Positions 46,688 to 56,283 of a stretch of DNA of 64,000 nucleotides are shown here, in pieces. Position numbers and translations under genes: made by a program. The DNA is from Acidihalobacter aeolianus. GTDB lineage: Bacteria; Pseudomonadota; Gammaproteobacteria; DSM-5130; Acidihalobacteraceae. Every line of letters starts with the position of its first letter. Within the stretch, counting starts at the first letter, position 1. The notes below the pieces were generated by a model. It saw only the letters and a program-made list of their open reading frames with translations, did not search any database and was not told the origin of the DNA. The stretch is from NCBI RefSeq assembly GCF_001753165.1, contig NZ_CP017448.1:1444462-1508461 (forward strand). Reading direction: 5' to 3'.

Positions 46688-47937
46688 TGCGCGAGATTCT
46701 TTTTTTAGCTCACCGCATTCCATATCCGCCCGACAAGGGTGACAAGATACGCTCTTACAACATCCTGAAGGGACTGGCACAGCAGTACCGAGTGCATCTA
46801 GGGGCATTCATTGATGACCCGGACGACATGAAGCATGGCGACCATCTCCGGAGTTTATGCGCGAGTGTCTATCTACCCAGACTACTTCCTCTTGTCGGAC
46901 AAATACGAGGTCTACCCTCCACCGTAGCAGGGGCGCCTTTATCCGTTGCCCGCTATCGACATACCCGTTTTTCAAACTGGGTGACTACAACGATGAATAC
47001 TCACCCGATCAACGCGGTATACGCTTTCTCGGCTGCTATAGGCACATATGCGCTTTTGCCTGCTCCATATCCTATGCGTCGCATAATGGATTTTGTAGAT
47101 GTCGATTCAGAAAAATGGCGCCAATATGCAACATCGAGCCGTTTTCCGATGAACATGATTTATCGCAGGGAGTACAAAACCCTCGCGCACGTAGAACGAC
47201 AGTTAGCCGAGGCTTTCGATACCTCGATATTCGTTACGGAAGAGGAGGCTGCACTGTTTCGTAACGCAAACCCGAATCTCTCGCAACGTGTATGCGCCAT
47301 AGGCAACGGTATTGACCTGAATTACTTTGATGCATCTGTTCCCCAGCCGAATCCATATCCGGACGAGGATCCTCGAATCGTGTTCACAGGTGCCATGGAC
47401 TATCAGGCAAACATCGATGGAGTTGTCTGGTTTTGTCAAAATGTATGGCCGCTCATCAGAGCAGTGGTTTCACGCGCACAATTTTATATTGTGGGTCAGC
47501 GCCCATCTCCTGCGGTCAAGAGACTTGAGCTTATACCTGGAGTCGTCGTGACTGGACGAGTGCCTGATGTTAGGCCATACCTGGCACACGCAAATGTCGT
47601 ATGTGCACCCTTGCGAGTCGGCCGGGGTATTCAGAACAAGGTACTTGAGGCTTTGGCCATGGGGCGCCCCGTAGTGGGTACGGGATCCGCCTGGGAAGGT
47701 CTGGGACGCTGCGAAGCCTACTTGGGGGAACGTGTGGATGAACCTGAAGCGTTTGCCAAAGCTGTACTGCAACGTTTGTCTGGACCGCATGAAGATGTTT
47801 CCCTTCGCCGAAACTGGCTCATCACACGTTTTAGTTGGGACCATTCTGTTAATGAACTGATCAAATTATTGACCGTTCCACAAGACATTCAGGATGCGAA
47901 TGCAACACCCAAATTCAGTAGGGGATTGTCTGGATGA
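46687..47937 (+). CDS. XrtA-associated glycosyltransferase (TIGR03087-like)
   Basis: The 416-residue GT4-like protein begins VREILFLAHRIPYPPDKGDKI, a signature of this exosortase-linked glycosyltransferase. It ends in a GT4 nucleotide-sugar part (GRVPDVRPYLAHANVVCAPLR and GIQNKVLEALAMGRPVV). GTG 46687 is taken as start because the open frame before it lies inside the FemAB gene. Its stop overlaps the exosortase start by ATGA. Confidence 0.88.
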   Translation: MREILFLAHRIPYPPDKGDKIRSYNILKGLAQQYRVHLGAFIDDPDDMKHGDHLRSLCASVYLPRLLPLVGQIRGLPSTVAGAPLSVARYRHTRFSNWVTTTMNTHPINAVYAFSAAIGTYALLPAPYPMRRIMDFVDVDSEKWRQYATSSRFPMNMIYRREYKTLAHVERQLAEAFDTSIFVTEEEAALFRNANPNLSQRVCAIGNGIDLNYFDASVPQPNPYPDEDPRIVFTGAMDYQANIDGVVWFCQNVWPLIRAVVSRAQFYIVGQRPSPAVKRLELIPGVVVTGRVPDVRPYLAHANVVCAPLRVGRGIQNKVLEALAMGRPVVGTGSAWEGLGRCEAYLGERVDEPEAFAKAVLQRLSGPHEDVSLRRNWLITRFSWDHSVNELIKLLTVPQDIQDANATPKFSRGLSG

Positions 47938-49478
47938 GCGCGATGACTGGCTTCAAGAGGCACCGTCAGATAACCCATGGATTCTTTCTGGCATTTCTGC
48001 TGCTTTACATCCTTCTTTTTAGCACCTCTCTTTATCGTCTGGCCTGGGTATGGGCCCATGATGGTACTTTTCAATATGGATATTTGATACTGCCGATAAG
48101 CGCATTTCTAGTCTGGTCGCGTCGGAAGAATCTGGAGATGGTCGCCTTTAGTCCTAGCCTGCTGGGACTGTTCGCTTTGGTGTCTAGCAGTCTCCTGTGG
48201 GGCATAGGCGAATTGGTTGGTGTGCAGTTATTGGAGCAGTTTGCGATTATCGCAATGCTTCCTTCTGGGGTCCTTGCAATTTACGGAACTGCTGCATCAA
48301 GGGCGTTACTGTTCCCCTTGGCTTATCTTTTTTTCGCGTTTCCCTGGCCTGCTGGACGAGTGACGGTGTTCCTACAGCATGTCACCGCGGAAATCAGCGT
48401 TCATGTGTTGCAGGCAACGGGATTTGTGACCTATTTGCATGGTGTTTTGATTGAGACACCGATCGCGACGTGGCATGTGGCGGACGCCTGTAGCGGCGTC
48501 AAGTTCTTTATTGCTTCCCTGGCATTGTCCGCCTTGTACACGAATCTTTTTTATAGATCATGGAAGCGTCGCGCTATTTTCATGGTCATGGCCTTTATCG
48601 TACCTATTATCGCCAATGGGTTGCGTGTGTATTTCACGGTGGTCATTGGCGAGGTTTTTGGTGTCAAATACGCAACTGGGACAGATCACCTCATATTTGG
48701 ATGGCAATTCTTCGGTACGGTGCTGTTCCTGTTTTTTTTGGCGGGTTGGCCATTCAGGCAGGATCAGCCAGACATCCATGTACCCAATATATCTCTCATG
48801 TCGAGGCAGCTACAGCCACAGCGTCTGCTGATAGGGTTGTTCGCGGGTATTTTATGTCTCGTATCTGGCCCTGTCTTTGTGCGGGCCGTGGAGGTGCATA
48901 CACCCGTACTTTCTTTTCATGGTGATATGCCTAAGCAGCATTATGGAGAATGGCAATTGCTGATGGATGGAGCAAACCCATTGGGTGCGCATTACTATAA
49001 GCCAGATATAAATATAATGGCCACTTATATCGATGGTATGGCGCATGTCAATCTCGTGGATGTGGCCTATCGCGGTCGTCCTCAGCATGGACGCAAGCTC
49101 TTTATGCTGGGTAATCAGTGGTATTCACCGGATCAGTGGCAAACGATAAAGGCTGGGGAACAGGTGCTGACCATGCCTGATTTCAGCAAGGTTCGTATGC
49201 AGGTTCTCTCCGGTGACGGAATGCGCATGCTGGTTTGGTATTGGTATGAAGTGAATCATCGGACCGCAACTAACGTACTCGGTGTCAAATGGCATCAACT
49301 GCTTGCCCAATCGATGATGATGCCGTTGAATACCCGCATTGTCGTTGTTTCCACACCATTGTCTGGCTCCCAGGACAGGCAACAGGCTGAGGCAGTGCTC
49401 GCGCGGTTTGTCCGCGCATTCAGGATGCACGAGGCTGCAAAGCTTCAGCTTGGTACCCTTGCAGAAGGCGTGGGCTGA
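47934..49478 (+). CDS. xrtA: Exosortase A with fused EpsI domain
   Basis: The 514-residue protein has about eight membrane helices and the exosortase catalytic triad: C186 (VADACSGVKF), R231 (NGLRVYF) and H252 (TDHLIFGW). The C-terminal periplasmic region (about 320-510) is the EpsI domain fused to XrtA. Exosortase A cuts and re-anchors secreted proteins with a C-terminal PEP motif. No PEP-CTERM protein is encoded in this window, so its targets are elsewhere. The start overlaps the previous stop; the next gene overlaps its stop (TGATG). Confidence 0.93.
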   Translation: MSAMTGFKRHRQITHGFFLAFLLLYILLFSTSLYRLAWVWAHDGTFQYGYLILPISAFLVWSRRKNLEMVAFSPSLLGLFALVSSSLLWGIGELVGVQLLEQFAIIAMLPSGVLAIYGTAASRALLFPLAYLFFAFPWPAGRVTVFLQHVTAEISVHVLQATGFVTYLHGVLIETPIATWHVADACSGVKFFIASLALSALYTNLFYRSWKRRAIFMVMAFIVPIIANGLRVYFTVVIGEVFGVKYATGTDHLIFGWQFFGTVLFLFFLAGWPFRQDQPDIHVPNISLMSRQLQPQRLLIGLFAGILCLVSGPVFVRAVEVHTPVLSFHGDMPKQHYGEWQLLMDGANPLGAHYYKPDINIMATYIDGMAHVNLVDVAYRGRPQHGRKLFMLGNQWYSPDQWQTIKAGEQVLTMPDFSKVRMQVLSGDGMRMLVWYWYEVNHRTATNVLGVKWHQLLAQSMMMPLNTRIVVVSTPLSGSQDRQQAEAVLARFVRAFRMHEAAKLQLGTLAEGVG

Positions 49479-50662
49479 TGCATCTGTCCACGACCTCGGC
49501 GTCACTTGGGCGCCCCTTGGTTGCACACATTATCCGTCGACTCGATTACGGTGGCATGGAATCCGTGCTGGTCGATTTGATCAATGGTCTTGAGGTCTCG
49601 AGCACCTATCGCCATGTCGTGATTTGTCTGGCGGGTTACACGGATTTTCGTTATCGGATTCAATCTCCGGAGGTTGAGGTCTTTGATCTGGGCAAGCGCG
49701 AGGGCAAGGACCTGGCCAGCTATTGGCGCTTGTGGCAGCTGCTGCGCAAATTACGTCCCAGTATCGTCAATACCTATAACATCGCGGCACTGGATACCGC
49801 GCCGATCGCACGCCTGGCAGGTTGCCGAGTGGTTCATGCCGAGCATGGATGGACTTCCGGCCGCAGCGCAGTTCCCCATAAATACATACTCCTGCGACGC
49901 TGGATGCGGCCGTTTGTAGACCGATTCATTGTGGTGTCGGATGATCTCGCGGACTGGTTGCGCGATGACGTTGGAATGCCGGCCAATAAGGTGTTGTGTA
50001 TCCATAATGGTGTGAATCCAGGCACATTCGACAGGGCATTCGCGGACAGGGAGCGATCCCGACATCAGTTAGACATGCCACGCCGCGCTTTCGTAGTAGG
50101 TACGGTCGCTAGACTGGACCCGGTCAAGGCGCAAACACAATTGGTGCATGCCATCGCAAAGATGAGCGTTTCGGGTGCTCCTGTTGACGCACACCTTTAT
50201 ATCGTCGGCGAAGGCAGCGAGCGGCAGCGGCTGGAAAATACCGCTTCGGAATTGGGCGTCGCCGATCGGGTGCATCTTGCCGGTGCGCGTGACGATGTTC
50301 CGGAATGGCTGGCCGCTTTTGACGTCTTTGCCCTGCCATCGACCAACGAAGGGATATCCATCGCCGTGCTGGAGGCCATGGCCGCGGGGCTGCCCGTGGT
50401 CGCTACGCGGGTTGGAGGTAACCCGGAGGTGGTGATCGATGAGCAGACCGGTTATCTCGTTCCGGTTGGAGACGTCGATGCTCTGACCAAGGCGCTGGAT
50501 CGGTATCGCGCAGATCCGGCGCTCGCCAAGGCGCATGGATCGGCAGGGCAGGCGCGCATGCGTCAGGAATTTTCCCTGGATGCCATGATCGCCCGTTATC
50601 GAGCGTTATATGATGCCCTGATTGGAATCCATCCGGGACTGAAAGCGAGGGGGGCGGCTTGA
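49478..50662 (+). CDS. XrtA-associated glycosyltransferase (TIGR03088-like)
   Basis: The 394-residue GT4 protein begins with IIRRLDYGGMESVLVDLIN and has the acceptor motif HAEHGWTSGRSAV and the donor motif EGISIAVLEAMAAGLPVVAT. Both match the second exosortase-linked glycosyltransferase type. GC content rises sharply from this gene onward. ATG 49478 overlaps the exosortase stop by one base. Confidence 0.88.
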   Translation: MHLSTTSASLGRPLVAHIIRRLDYGGMESVLVDLINGLEVSSTYRHVVICLAGYTDFRYRIQSPEVEVFDLGKREGKDLASYWRLWQLLRKLRPSIVNTYNIAALDTAPIARLAGCRVVHAEHGWTSGRSAVPHKYILLRRWMRPFVDRFIVVSDDLADWLRDDVGMPANKVLCIHNGVNPGTFDRAFADRERSRHQLDMPRRAFVVGTVARLDPVKAQTQLVHAIAKMSVSGAPVDAHLYIVGEGSERQRLENTASELGVADRVHLAGARDDVPEWLAAFDVFALPSTNEGISIAVLEAMAAGLPVVATRVGGNPEVVIDEQTGYLVPVGDVDALTKALDRYRADPALAKAHGSAGQARMRQEFSLDAMIARYRALYDALIGIHPGLKARGAA

Positions 50663-50663
50663 T

Positions 50664-52607
50664 ATGTGTGGTATCGCCGGACTGATCTGTGGGGAGCAGG
50701 ACAAGACGCCCGAGCGCCGGTTTCTGGAGGCCATGGGTAATGCCATCGCCCATCGCGGACCCGATCAATCGGGTGAATACGTTGCGCCCGGAATCGGCAT
50801 TGCCCATCGCAGGCTGTCGATCATCGACCTGACGCATGGTCGCCAGCCGATGATCGGCGGAGATGGACGATGGGTCCTGACCTACAACGGCGAGATCTAC
50901 AACTTCCAGGAACTGATGACCGAATTGCAGGATATCGGTTACGCCTTTGATGGGCATTCCGATACCGAGGTCCTACTGCAGGCTTGGCGTGCCTGGGGCA
51001 GGGCGTGTCTGTCCCGTTTCATCGGCATGTTTGCCTTCGGCCTGTGGGACGGCGAAGCCAGAGAGCTGCATCTCGTTCGGGACCGACTGGGGGTCAAGCC
51101 GCTGTACTACGGCCTCACTCGCGAGGGTGATTTCGTGTTCGGCTCGGAGCTCAAGGCCCTGCTCGTCCATGCCGGGCTGGAGCGCACACTCGATCCGATG
51201 GCCGTCGAGGAATATCTCGCGCTGGGTTATGTGCCGGATCCCCGCTCCATCCTTACGCAAGTGCGGTCGTTACCGCCCGGGCACACCTTGACTTATCGTG
51301 CCGGCGAAGGCCTTCCGGAGCCACAGCCATACTGGGACGTCGACCTGTCCATCAGCCTACAGGGCTCGGAGGATGAGCATGCGCAGGCTTTGCGCGAGCG
51401 GATTGCCGATGCAGTCCGCCTGCGGCTGGTTGCCGACGTGCCGCTGGGTGCATTCCTCTCCGGCGGTGTCGACTCAAGCACCGTCGTTGCCCTGATGTCC
51501 GGGGAGATGTCCGATCCGGTACAGACCTGCGCCATCGGTTTCGACGATCCTGCGTTCGACGAGACCCCGTATTCTCGCCAGGTGGCCAACCATTTCGGCA
51601 CCGACCACGACGAGCGGATCGTGCAGGCCGAAGGGCATGAAATGTTTGCGCGTCTGGCCCAGGTCTACGACGCGCCGTTTGCCGACAGCTCCGCCTTGCC
51701 GACGCTGGCCGTCTGCGAGCTTGCGCGCCAAAGCGTCAAGGTGGCCCTGTCGGGCGATGGCGGCGACGAGGTCTTTAGCGGTTATCGGCGTTATCGCTGG
51801 CATCTGCGTGAGAGTCGCGCGCGCGAACTGGTGCCCGAGGGCCTGCGCAAGCCCGTCTTCGGAATGCTCGGCCGCTGGTACCCCAAGGCCGACTGGGCAC
51901 CCCAGGTCCTGCGTGCAAAAACCACCTTCCAGGCCCTTGCCAGAGATACCGTCGAGGCCTATTTCCATACCATGTCCTCGGTGCCGGCGAGCATCCGCCA
52001 GCGCCTCTACAGCAAGGCATTCGCCAGCGACCTTCAGGGGTATTCCGCGCTGGAGGTATTCCGCACGCACGCACGCCGCGCACAAACCGACGACCCGCTG
52101 CGCATTGCCCAGTATCTCGATCTCAAGACCTGGCTGCCGGGCGACATCCTCACCAAGGTAGACCGCGCGAGCATGGCCCATGCGCTGGAGGTCCGGGTGC
52201 CCCTGTTGGATCACCGCGTCGTGGAGTGGGGGCTCTCGTTGCCGACCGAGGAGAAGATCCAGCGGGATGAAGGCAAATACCTGCTCAAGCGTGCCATGGA
52301 GCGGGATCTGCCTCACGACATCATCTACCGACGCAAACAGGGTTTCTCCATCCCTCTCAAACAGTGGTTCCGTGGCCCGTTGGCCGCCCCCTTCGAACGT
52401 CTGCTGGAGCGCTCGGCGCTGGCCGATTCCGGGCTTTTTTCCATGGAAGCACTCGCGGGTCTGTGGCGCGAGCACAAGAGCGGGTTGAGCGACCACGGCG
52501 TCGTCCTGTGGAGTCTGCTGATGCTCAATGGTTCGCTGGAACATCTGATGAATGTACCGACGGCAGGTCTCCCATCGGCATCGAATCCAGTGCGCAGCAC
52601 GGCATGA
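50664..52607 (+). CDS. XrtA-associated amidotransferase (asparagine synthase-like)
   Basis: The 647-residue protein has the N-terminal nucleophile Cys2 (MCGIAGLI) of a class II glutamine amidotransferase and the ATP pyrophosphatase loop FLSGGVDSS (266-272 for SGGVDSS). It thus joins an amide nitrogen to a carboxylate with ATP. Exosortase A loci usually carry such a gene; its substrate is not known but may be a uronic acid in the polymer. It starts 1 bp after the previous stop. Confidence 0.9.
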   Translation: MCGIAGLICGEQDKTPERRFLEAMGNAIAHRGPDQSGEYVAPGIGIAHRRLSIIDLTHGRQPMIGGDGRWVLTYNGEIYNFQELMTELQDIGYAFDGHSDTEVLLQAWRAWGRACLSRFIGMFAFGLWDGEARELHLVRDRLGVKPLYYGLTREGDFVFGSELKALLVHAGLERTLDPMAVEEYLALGYVPDPRSILTQVRSLPPGHTLTYRAGEGLPEPQPYWDVDLSISLQGSEDEHAQALRERIADAVRLRLVADVPLGAFLSGGVDSSTVVALMSGEMSDPVQTCAIGFDDPAFDETPYSRQVANHFGTDHDERIVQAEGHEMFARLAQVYDAPFADSSALPTLAVCELARQSVKVALSGDGGDEVFSGYRRYRWHLRESRARELVPEGLRKPVFGMLGRWYPKADWAPQVLRAKTTFQALARDTVEAYFHTMSSVPASIRQRLYSKAFASDLQGYSALEVFRTHARRAQTDDPLRIAQYLDLKTWLPGDILTKVDRASMAHALEVRVPLLDHRVVEWGLSLPTEEKIQRDEGKYLLKRAMERDLPHDIIYRRKQGFSIPLKQWFRGPLAAPFERLLERSALADSGLFSMEALAGLWREHKSGLSDHGVVLWSLLMLNGSLEHLMNVPTAGLPSASNPVRSTA

Positions 52608-52655
52608 ATATCGTCGCTTGGCAGGGTGTCCGGGGCGGGCGGGGCTGAAACGGTG

Positions 52656-53873
52656 ATGGATGCCACCCGCAAGCTCAGTATCCTGAGCTTTTCGAGCCTG
52701 TATCCGAACGCCGAGCAACCACGGCACGGCGTATTCGTCGAAGAGCGCCTGCGCCATCTGCTGGCGACAGGCGAAATCGGTATCACCGTGGTGGCACCCG
52801 TGCCTTGGTTTCCATCGCGCAATCCGCGATTCGGACATTACGCCCGATTGGCCGCCGTTCCGGGCGAGGAAGTACGGCATGGGTTGCGTGTCCTCCACCC
52901 TCGATATCCCGTCGTGCCCAAGGTGGGCATGACCATCGCCCCCGGATTGATGGCTGCCGCTATGCTGCCCGTATTGCGGAGGATGCTCGCAAGCGGGGAG
53001 CACTTCGATCTCATCGATGCGCATTACTTTTATCCCGATGGCGTTGCCGCTGTCTGGCTGGGCGAACGCCTCGGGAAGCCGGTCGTCGTCACCTCGCGCG
53101 GCACTGACGTCAACTGGATCCCGCGTTACCGCGGGCCGCGCGCGCAGCTGCGTTGGGCCGCAGCCCGAGCCAGTGGCCTGATCTCCGTTTCCCAGGCATT
53201 GGGTGAGCACCTGGTTCAACTCGGCGTGTCTCGCGAGCGGATCACCGTGTTGCGCAATGGGGTGGATCTACAGGCATTCCAGCCCGTCCCCGCAGCCGCC
53301 GAGACGACCCGCCAGGAGCTGCATCTGCCGGCCAATGTCCCGCTACTGCTTTCCGTCGGCAGCCTGATCGAGCGCAAGGGCCACCACACCACACTCGAAG
53401 CCCTGACGCGCCTGCCCGATGCGGTGCTTGTCGTGGCCGGGGAAGGGCCGTTGAAACCGGTTCTGCATCGACAGATGGAGGATTTGGGACTTGCCCCGCG
53501 TGTCCGCTTCCTCGGCCCGATCCCGCACAAGGACCTGCCGCGCTACTACAGCGCCGCGGATGTTTCCGTGCTGGCATCGAGCCGCGAGGGCATGCCGAAT
53601 GTCGTCCTGGAAGCCCTGGCCTGCGGCACTCCCGTCGTGGCTTGCGATGCCGAAGGCGTCAGCGAAGTGCTTGCGGATCCGGTTTCCGGGCGTGTGGTGC
53701 CGGCCCGGGAGCCCGAGGCGTTGGCCCGGTGTGTCGAATCGGTGTTGTCCCACCCTCCGGGCCGCGAGCGCGTCAGGGAATATGCGCAACGCTTCAGCTG
53801 GGACGAAACCAGTGCCGGACAGCTGAAGCTGTTCCGCGAAATCAGCCGTGAAAGGGAGTGCACGGAAGCATGA
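52656..53873 (+). CDS. Glycosyltransferase family 4 protein
   Basis: The 405-residue protein has the GT-B fold: the N-terminal SFSSLYPNAEQPRHGVFVEERL, the central TSRGTDVNWIP region and the donor-binding EGMPNVVLEALACGTPVVA. ATG 52656 is taken as start (a GTG 30 bases upstream is possible; neither has a strong ribosome site). It adds a hexose-type sugar to the repeat unit, and its stop overlaps the next gene. Confidence 0.85.
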   Translation: MDATRKLSILSFSSLYPNAEQPRHGVFVEERLRHLLATGEIGITVVAPVPWFPSRNPRFGHYARLAAVPGEEVRHGLRVLHPRYPVVPKVGMTIAPGLMAAAMLPVLRRMLASGEHFDLIDAHYFYPDGVAAVWLGERLGKPVVVTSRGTDVNWIPRYRGPRAQLRWAAARASGLISVSQALGEHLVQLGVSRERITVLRNGVDLQAFQPVPAAAETTRQELHLPANVPLLLSVGSLIERKGHHTTLEALTRLPDAVLVVAGEGPLKPVLHRQMEDLGLAPRVRFLGPIPHKDLPRYYSAADVSVLASSREGMPNVVLEALACGTPVVACDAEGVSEVLADPVSGRVVPAREPEALARCVESVLSHPPGRERVREYAQRFSWDETSAGQLKLFREISRERECTEA

Positions 53874-55051
53874 AAGTGCTATACCACCACCGCATCGGTT
53901 CCAAGGACGGCCAGTATGTCCACATCGCCGAAATGATTCATGCCCTGGAGCAGGAGGGCGCGGAGGTGGTGATGGTCGGCCCCAGGGCCGTCGACCAGCA
54001 GTCGTTCGGCGGCGAGTCGGGGTGGGTTTCCATGCTGAAACGCCGCCTGCCGCAGGCGCTTTACGAGCTGCTGGAACTCGGTTACAGCGTCCTCGACTAT
54101 CTCAAGCTTCGTCGGGCGATTCGCGAGCATGCCCCGGATGTGATTTACGAGCGCTACAACCTGTATTTCGTTTCCGGCGTGTGGGCGCATCGGCGGTTCG
54201 GGCTCCCCCTGTTGCTGGAAGTGAACGCGCCGCTGCTCGATGAACGAAGTCGTTACAGTGGGATTGCCTTGCCGAGCCTGGCTCGCTGGAGCGAACGTCG
54301 TGCCTGGCGTGGCGCAGACCGCGTCTATGCCGTTACCCGCGTGCTTGCGCGGCGCATTGCCCAGGAGGGCGTCGAGGAAACGAAGCTCAGCATCACGCCT
54401 AACGGCATCGACCCGGATCAGTTCGCCTCGTTGCCATCGCGTGAAGCGGCGAAGCAGCATCTGGGCCTGTCGGGGAGAGTGGTGCTGGGGTTTACCGGTT
54501 TTGTGCGCGAATGGCATGGCATGGATACCATGCTCGATCTCATGGCAGCCCATCCCGAGCTCAATCTGCATCTGCTGCTGGTGGGCGATGGACCAGCGCG
54601 TGCAGCGCTGGAGGCGCAGGCGGAACAGCTCGGACTGGCAGATCGCGTGACCTTCACCGGCGTGGTCGAGCGCGATCAGGTGCCCCTGCACGTCATGGCC
54701 TTCGACGTCGCGCTGCAGCCTGCGGTCGTGCCCTATGCGTCACCCCTTAAATTATTCGAATATCTGGCGGCCGGCTGCGCGGTGGTGGCTCCCGCGAGCG
54801 AAAATATCCGCGAAATACTCAGTGACGGAATCAATGCCCTGCTATTTGATCCGGAACAGCCTGAACAGCGCACGGCCGCGATCCTGCAACTCGCGCGCGA
54901 CGAGGCCCTGCGCACCCGCCTGGGCGAGGCGGCCGCGAGGACCATTGCCGAACGTGGCCTGACCTGGCAGGCCAATGCCAGGACCGTGCTTGAAGACGCC
55001 CAGCGGTTGCTGGCCAATCCATCTCGGGCGCAAGTCGGTCGGTCCACGTGA
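53870..55051 (+). CDS. Glycosyltransferase family 4 protein
   Basis: The 393-residue protein shows YHHRIGSKDGQYVHIAEMIHAL at its start, ITPNGIDPDQF in the hinge and PLKLFEYLAAGCAVVAPASENI in the donor site. ATG 53870 overlaps the previous stop (ATGA); a GTG four codons earlier is possible. It is a second GT4 enzyme of the repeat-unit assembly. Confidence 0.85.
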   Translation: MKVLYHHRIGSKDGQYVHIAEMIHALEQEGAEVVMVGPRAVDQQSFGGESGWVSMLKRRLPQALYELLELGYSVLDYLKLRRAIREHAPDVIYERYNLYFVSGVWAHRRFGLPLLLEVNAPLLDERSRYSGIALPSLARWSERRAWRGADRVYAVTRVLARRIAQEGVEETKLSITPNGIDPDQFASLPSREAAKQHLGLSGRVVLGFTGFVREWHGMDTMLDLMAAHPELNLHLLLVGDGPARAALEAQAEQLGLADRVTFTGVVERDQVPLHVMAFDVALQPAVVPYASPLKLFEYLAAGCAVVAPASENIREILSDGINALLFDPEQPEQRTAAILQLARDEALRTRLGEAAARTIAERGLTWQANARTVLEDAQRLLANPSRAQVGRST

Positions 55052-56283
55052 CAGGACGGCCGGCATCTCCAGTGGTCCACGAAGTCCCCGCGCTGGTCGT
55101 GGGCGCTGGCCTCAACGGTCTGGGAGTCGCGCGCAGTCTGCATGCGGCGGGGGTGCCTGTGTGGATTGCCGATATCGACGCCACACAGCCTGGGATGCAC
55201 AGCCGATGTGCCAAACCCCTTGTGCTCACTGGCAGGCAGCCACTTCACCTGGAGCTTGAAGCACTGGTGCGGGGCCAGGCTGCTGACCACAGGCCTGTTT
55301 TGCTGCTCACCCAGGAACACGCCGTGAAGGCGCTGGCCGATCATCAGGACCAGCTTGATCGCAGCTATCGATTCATATTGCCTACGCCTCAAATCCTGCA
55401 TGCCTTGATGCACAAGCCCACTTTCGATCAGTGGGCACGGGAAAGCGGATTGCGTGTGCCGGCAAGTTATCGGGTCTGTTCCGCCGTAGATGTCGATGAA
55501 GTACTCGCAGCGCAGCCCATGCCGATAGTCATCAAGCCCAGTGCTCATGTATCGGAGTTCGAGTCACAATTCCGCAAAGCCTATCGAGTGGAAACGCGAG
55601 AAGAAGCCCGCAAGCTGTTGCTCGAAATGCTCGCAGTATGGCCCGATTTGATCGTCCAGGAATGGGTCCCGGGGAGTGATTCAGATATCTATTTCTGCCT
55701 GCAACAACTATCGGAAACAGGGCAGGTTGAGGCAAGTTTCGTCGGACGCAAGATCCGCGCATGGCCACCGGGGACCGGAGGAACGGCCTCTTGTGCCCCT
55801 GCCCCAGTAGACGATGCGAGCATTCTCGCCGAACGCACCACAGCATTTTTCAGTCAAAGGGCCGTTCGCGGATTGGCTGGCATGGAGTACAAGCGCCATA
55901 AAGCTTCCGGCGAATATATCGCCATTGAACCTACCATAGGCCGTACCGACTACCAGGAAGAAATCGCCACCTTGAACGGCGTCAATTTGCCATACGCCTG
56001 TTACCTGTCAGCCATGGGCCTTCATTTTTCGCAGTCGCAGGAAGCTACGCCCCACAAGGCTTTCGTGTGGCGCGATCGTGAAGCGGATCTGCTGTCATTG
56101 AGCAGGGCGGACCAGACAGCGCGCTCCTGGCCGGCTCAAGGGCTTGCCGTCAAGGATGCCCTATGGCGTTGGGCGGACCCGGGACCGTGGCTTGCGCGTC
56201 GGCGGCAACGTGCATGGCGGAAACTGAAGGGTATGGCAACACACCAGCCAGGATTAAGGGACAGGAAATCGCATGATGCATGA
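55048..56283 (+). CDS. ATP-grasp family protein
   Basis: The 411-residue protein has an ATP-grasp fold: a nucleotide-binding start (ALVVGAGLNGLGVARSL), the B-domain MPIVIKPSAHVSEFES, the EWVPGSDSDIYF strand and the metal-binding end IAIEPTIGRTD. ATP-grasp enzymes join a carboxylate to an amine or thiol through an acyl phosphate. Close relatives occur in polysaccharide loci beside VpsJ-like genes. Its substrate may be an amino acid or a sugar acid. GTG 55048 overlaps the previous stop (GTGA). Confidence 0.8.
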   Translation: MTGRPASPVVHEVPALVVGAGLNGLGVARSLHAAGVPVWIADIDATQPGMHSRCAKPLVLTGRQPLHLELEALVRGQAADHRPVLLLTQEHAVKALADHQDQLDRSYRFILPTPQILHALMHKPTFDQWARESGLRVPASYRVCSAVDVDEVLAAQPMPIVIKPSAHVSEFESQFRKAYRVETREEARKLLLEMLAVWPDLIVQEWVPGSDSDIYFCLQQLSETGQVEASFVGRKIRAWPPGTGGTASCAPAPVDDASILAERTTAFFSQRAVRGLAGMEYKRHKASGEYIAIEPTIGRTDYQEEIATLNGVNLPYACYLSAMGLHFSQSQEATPHKAFVWRDREADLLSLSRADQTARSWPAQGLAVKDALWRWADPGPWLARRRQRAWRKLKGMATHQPGLRDRKSHDA

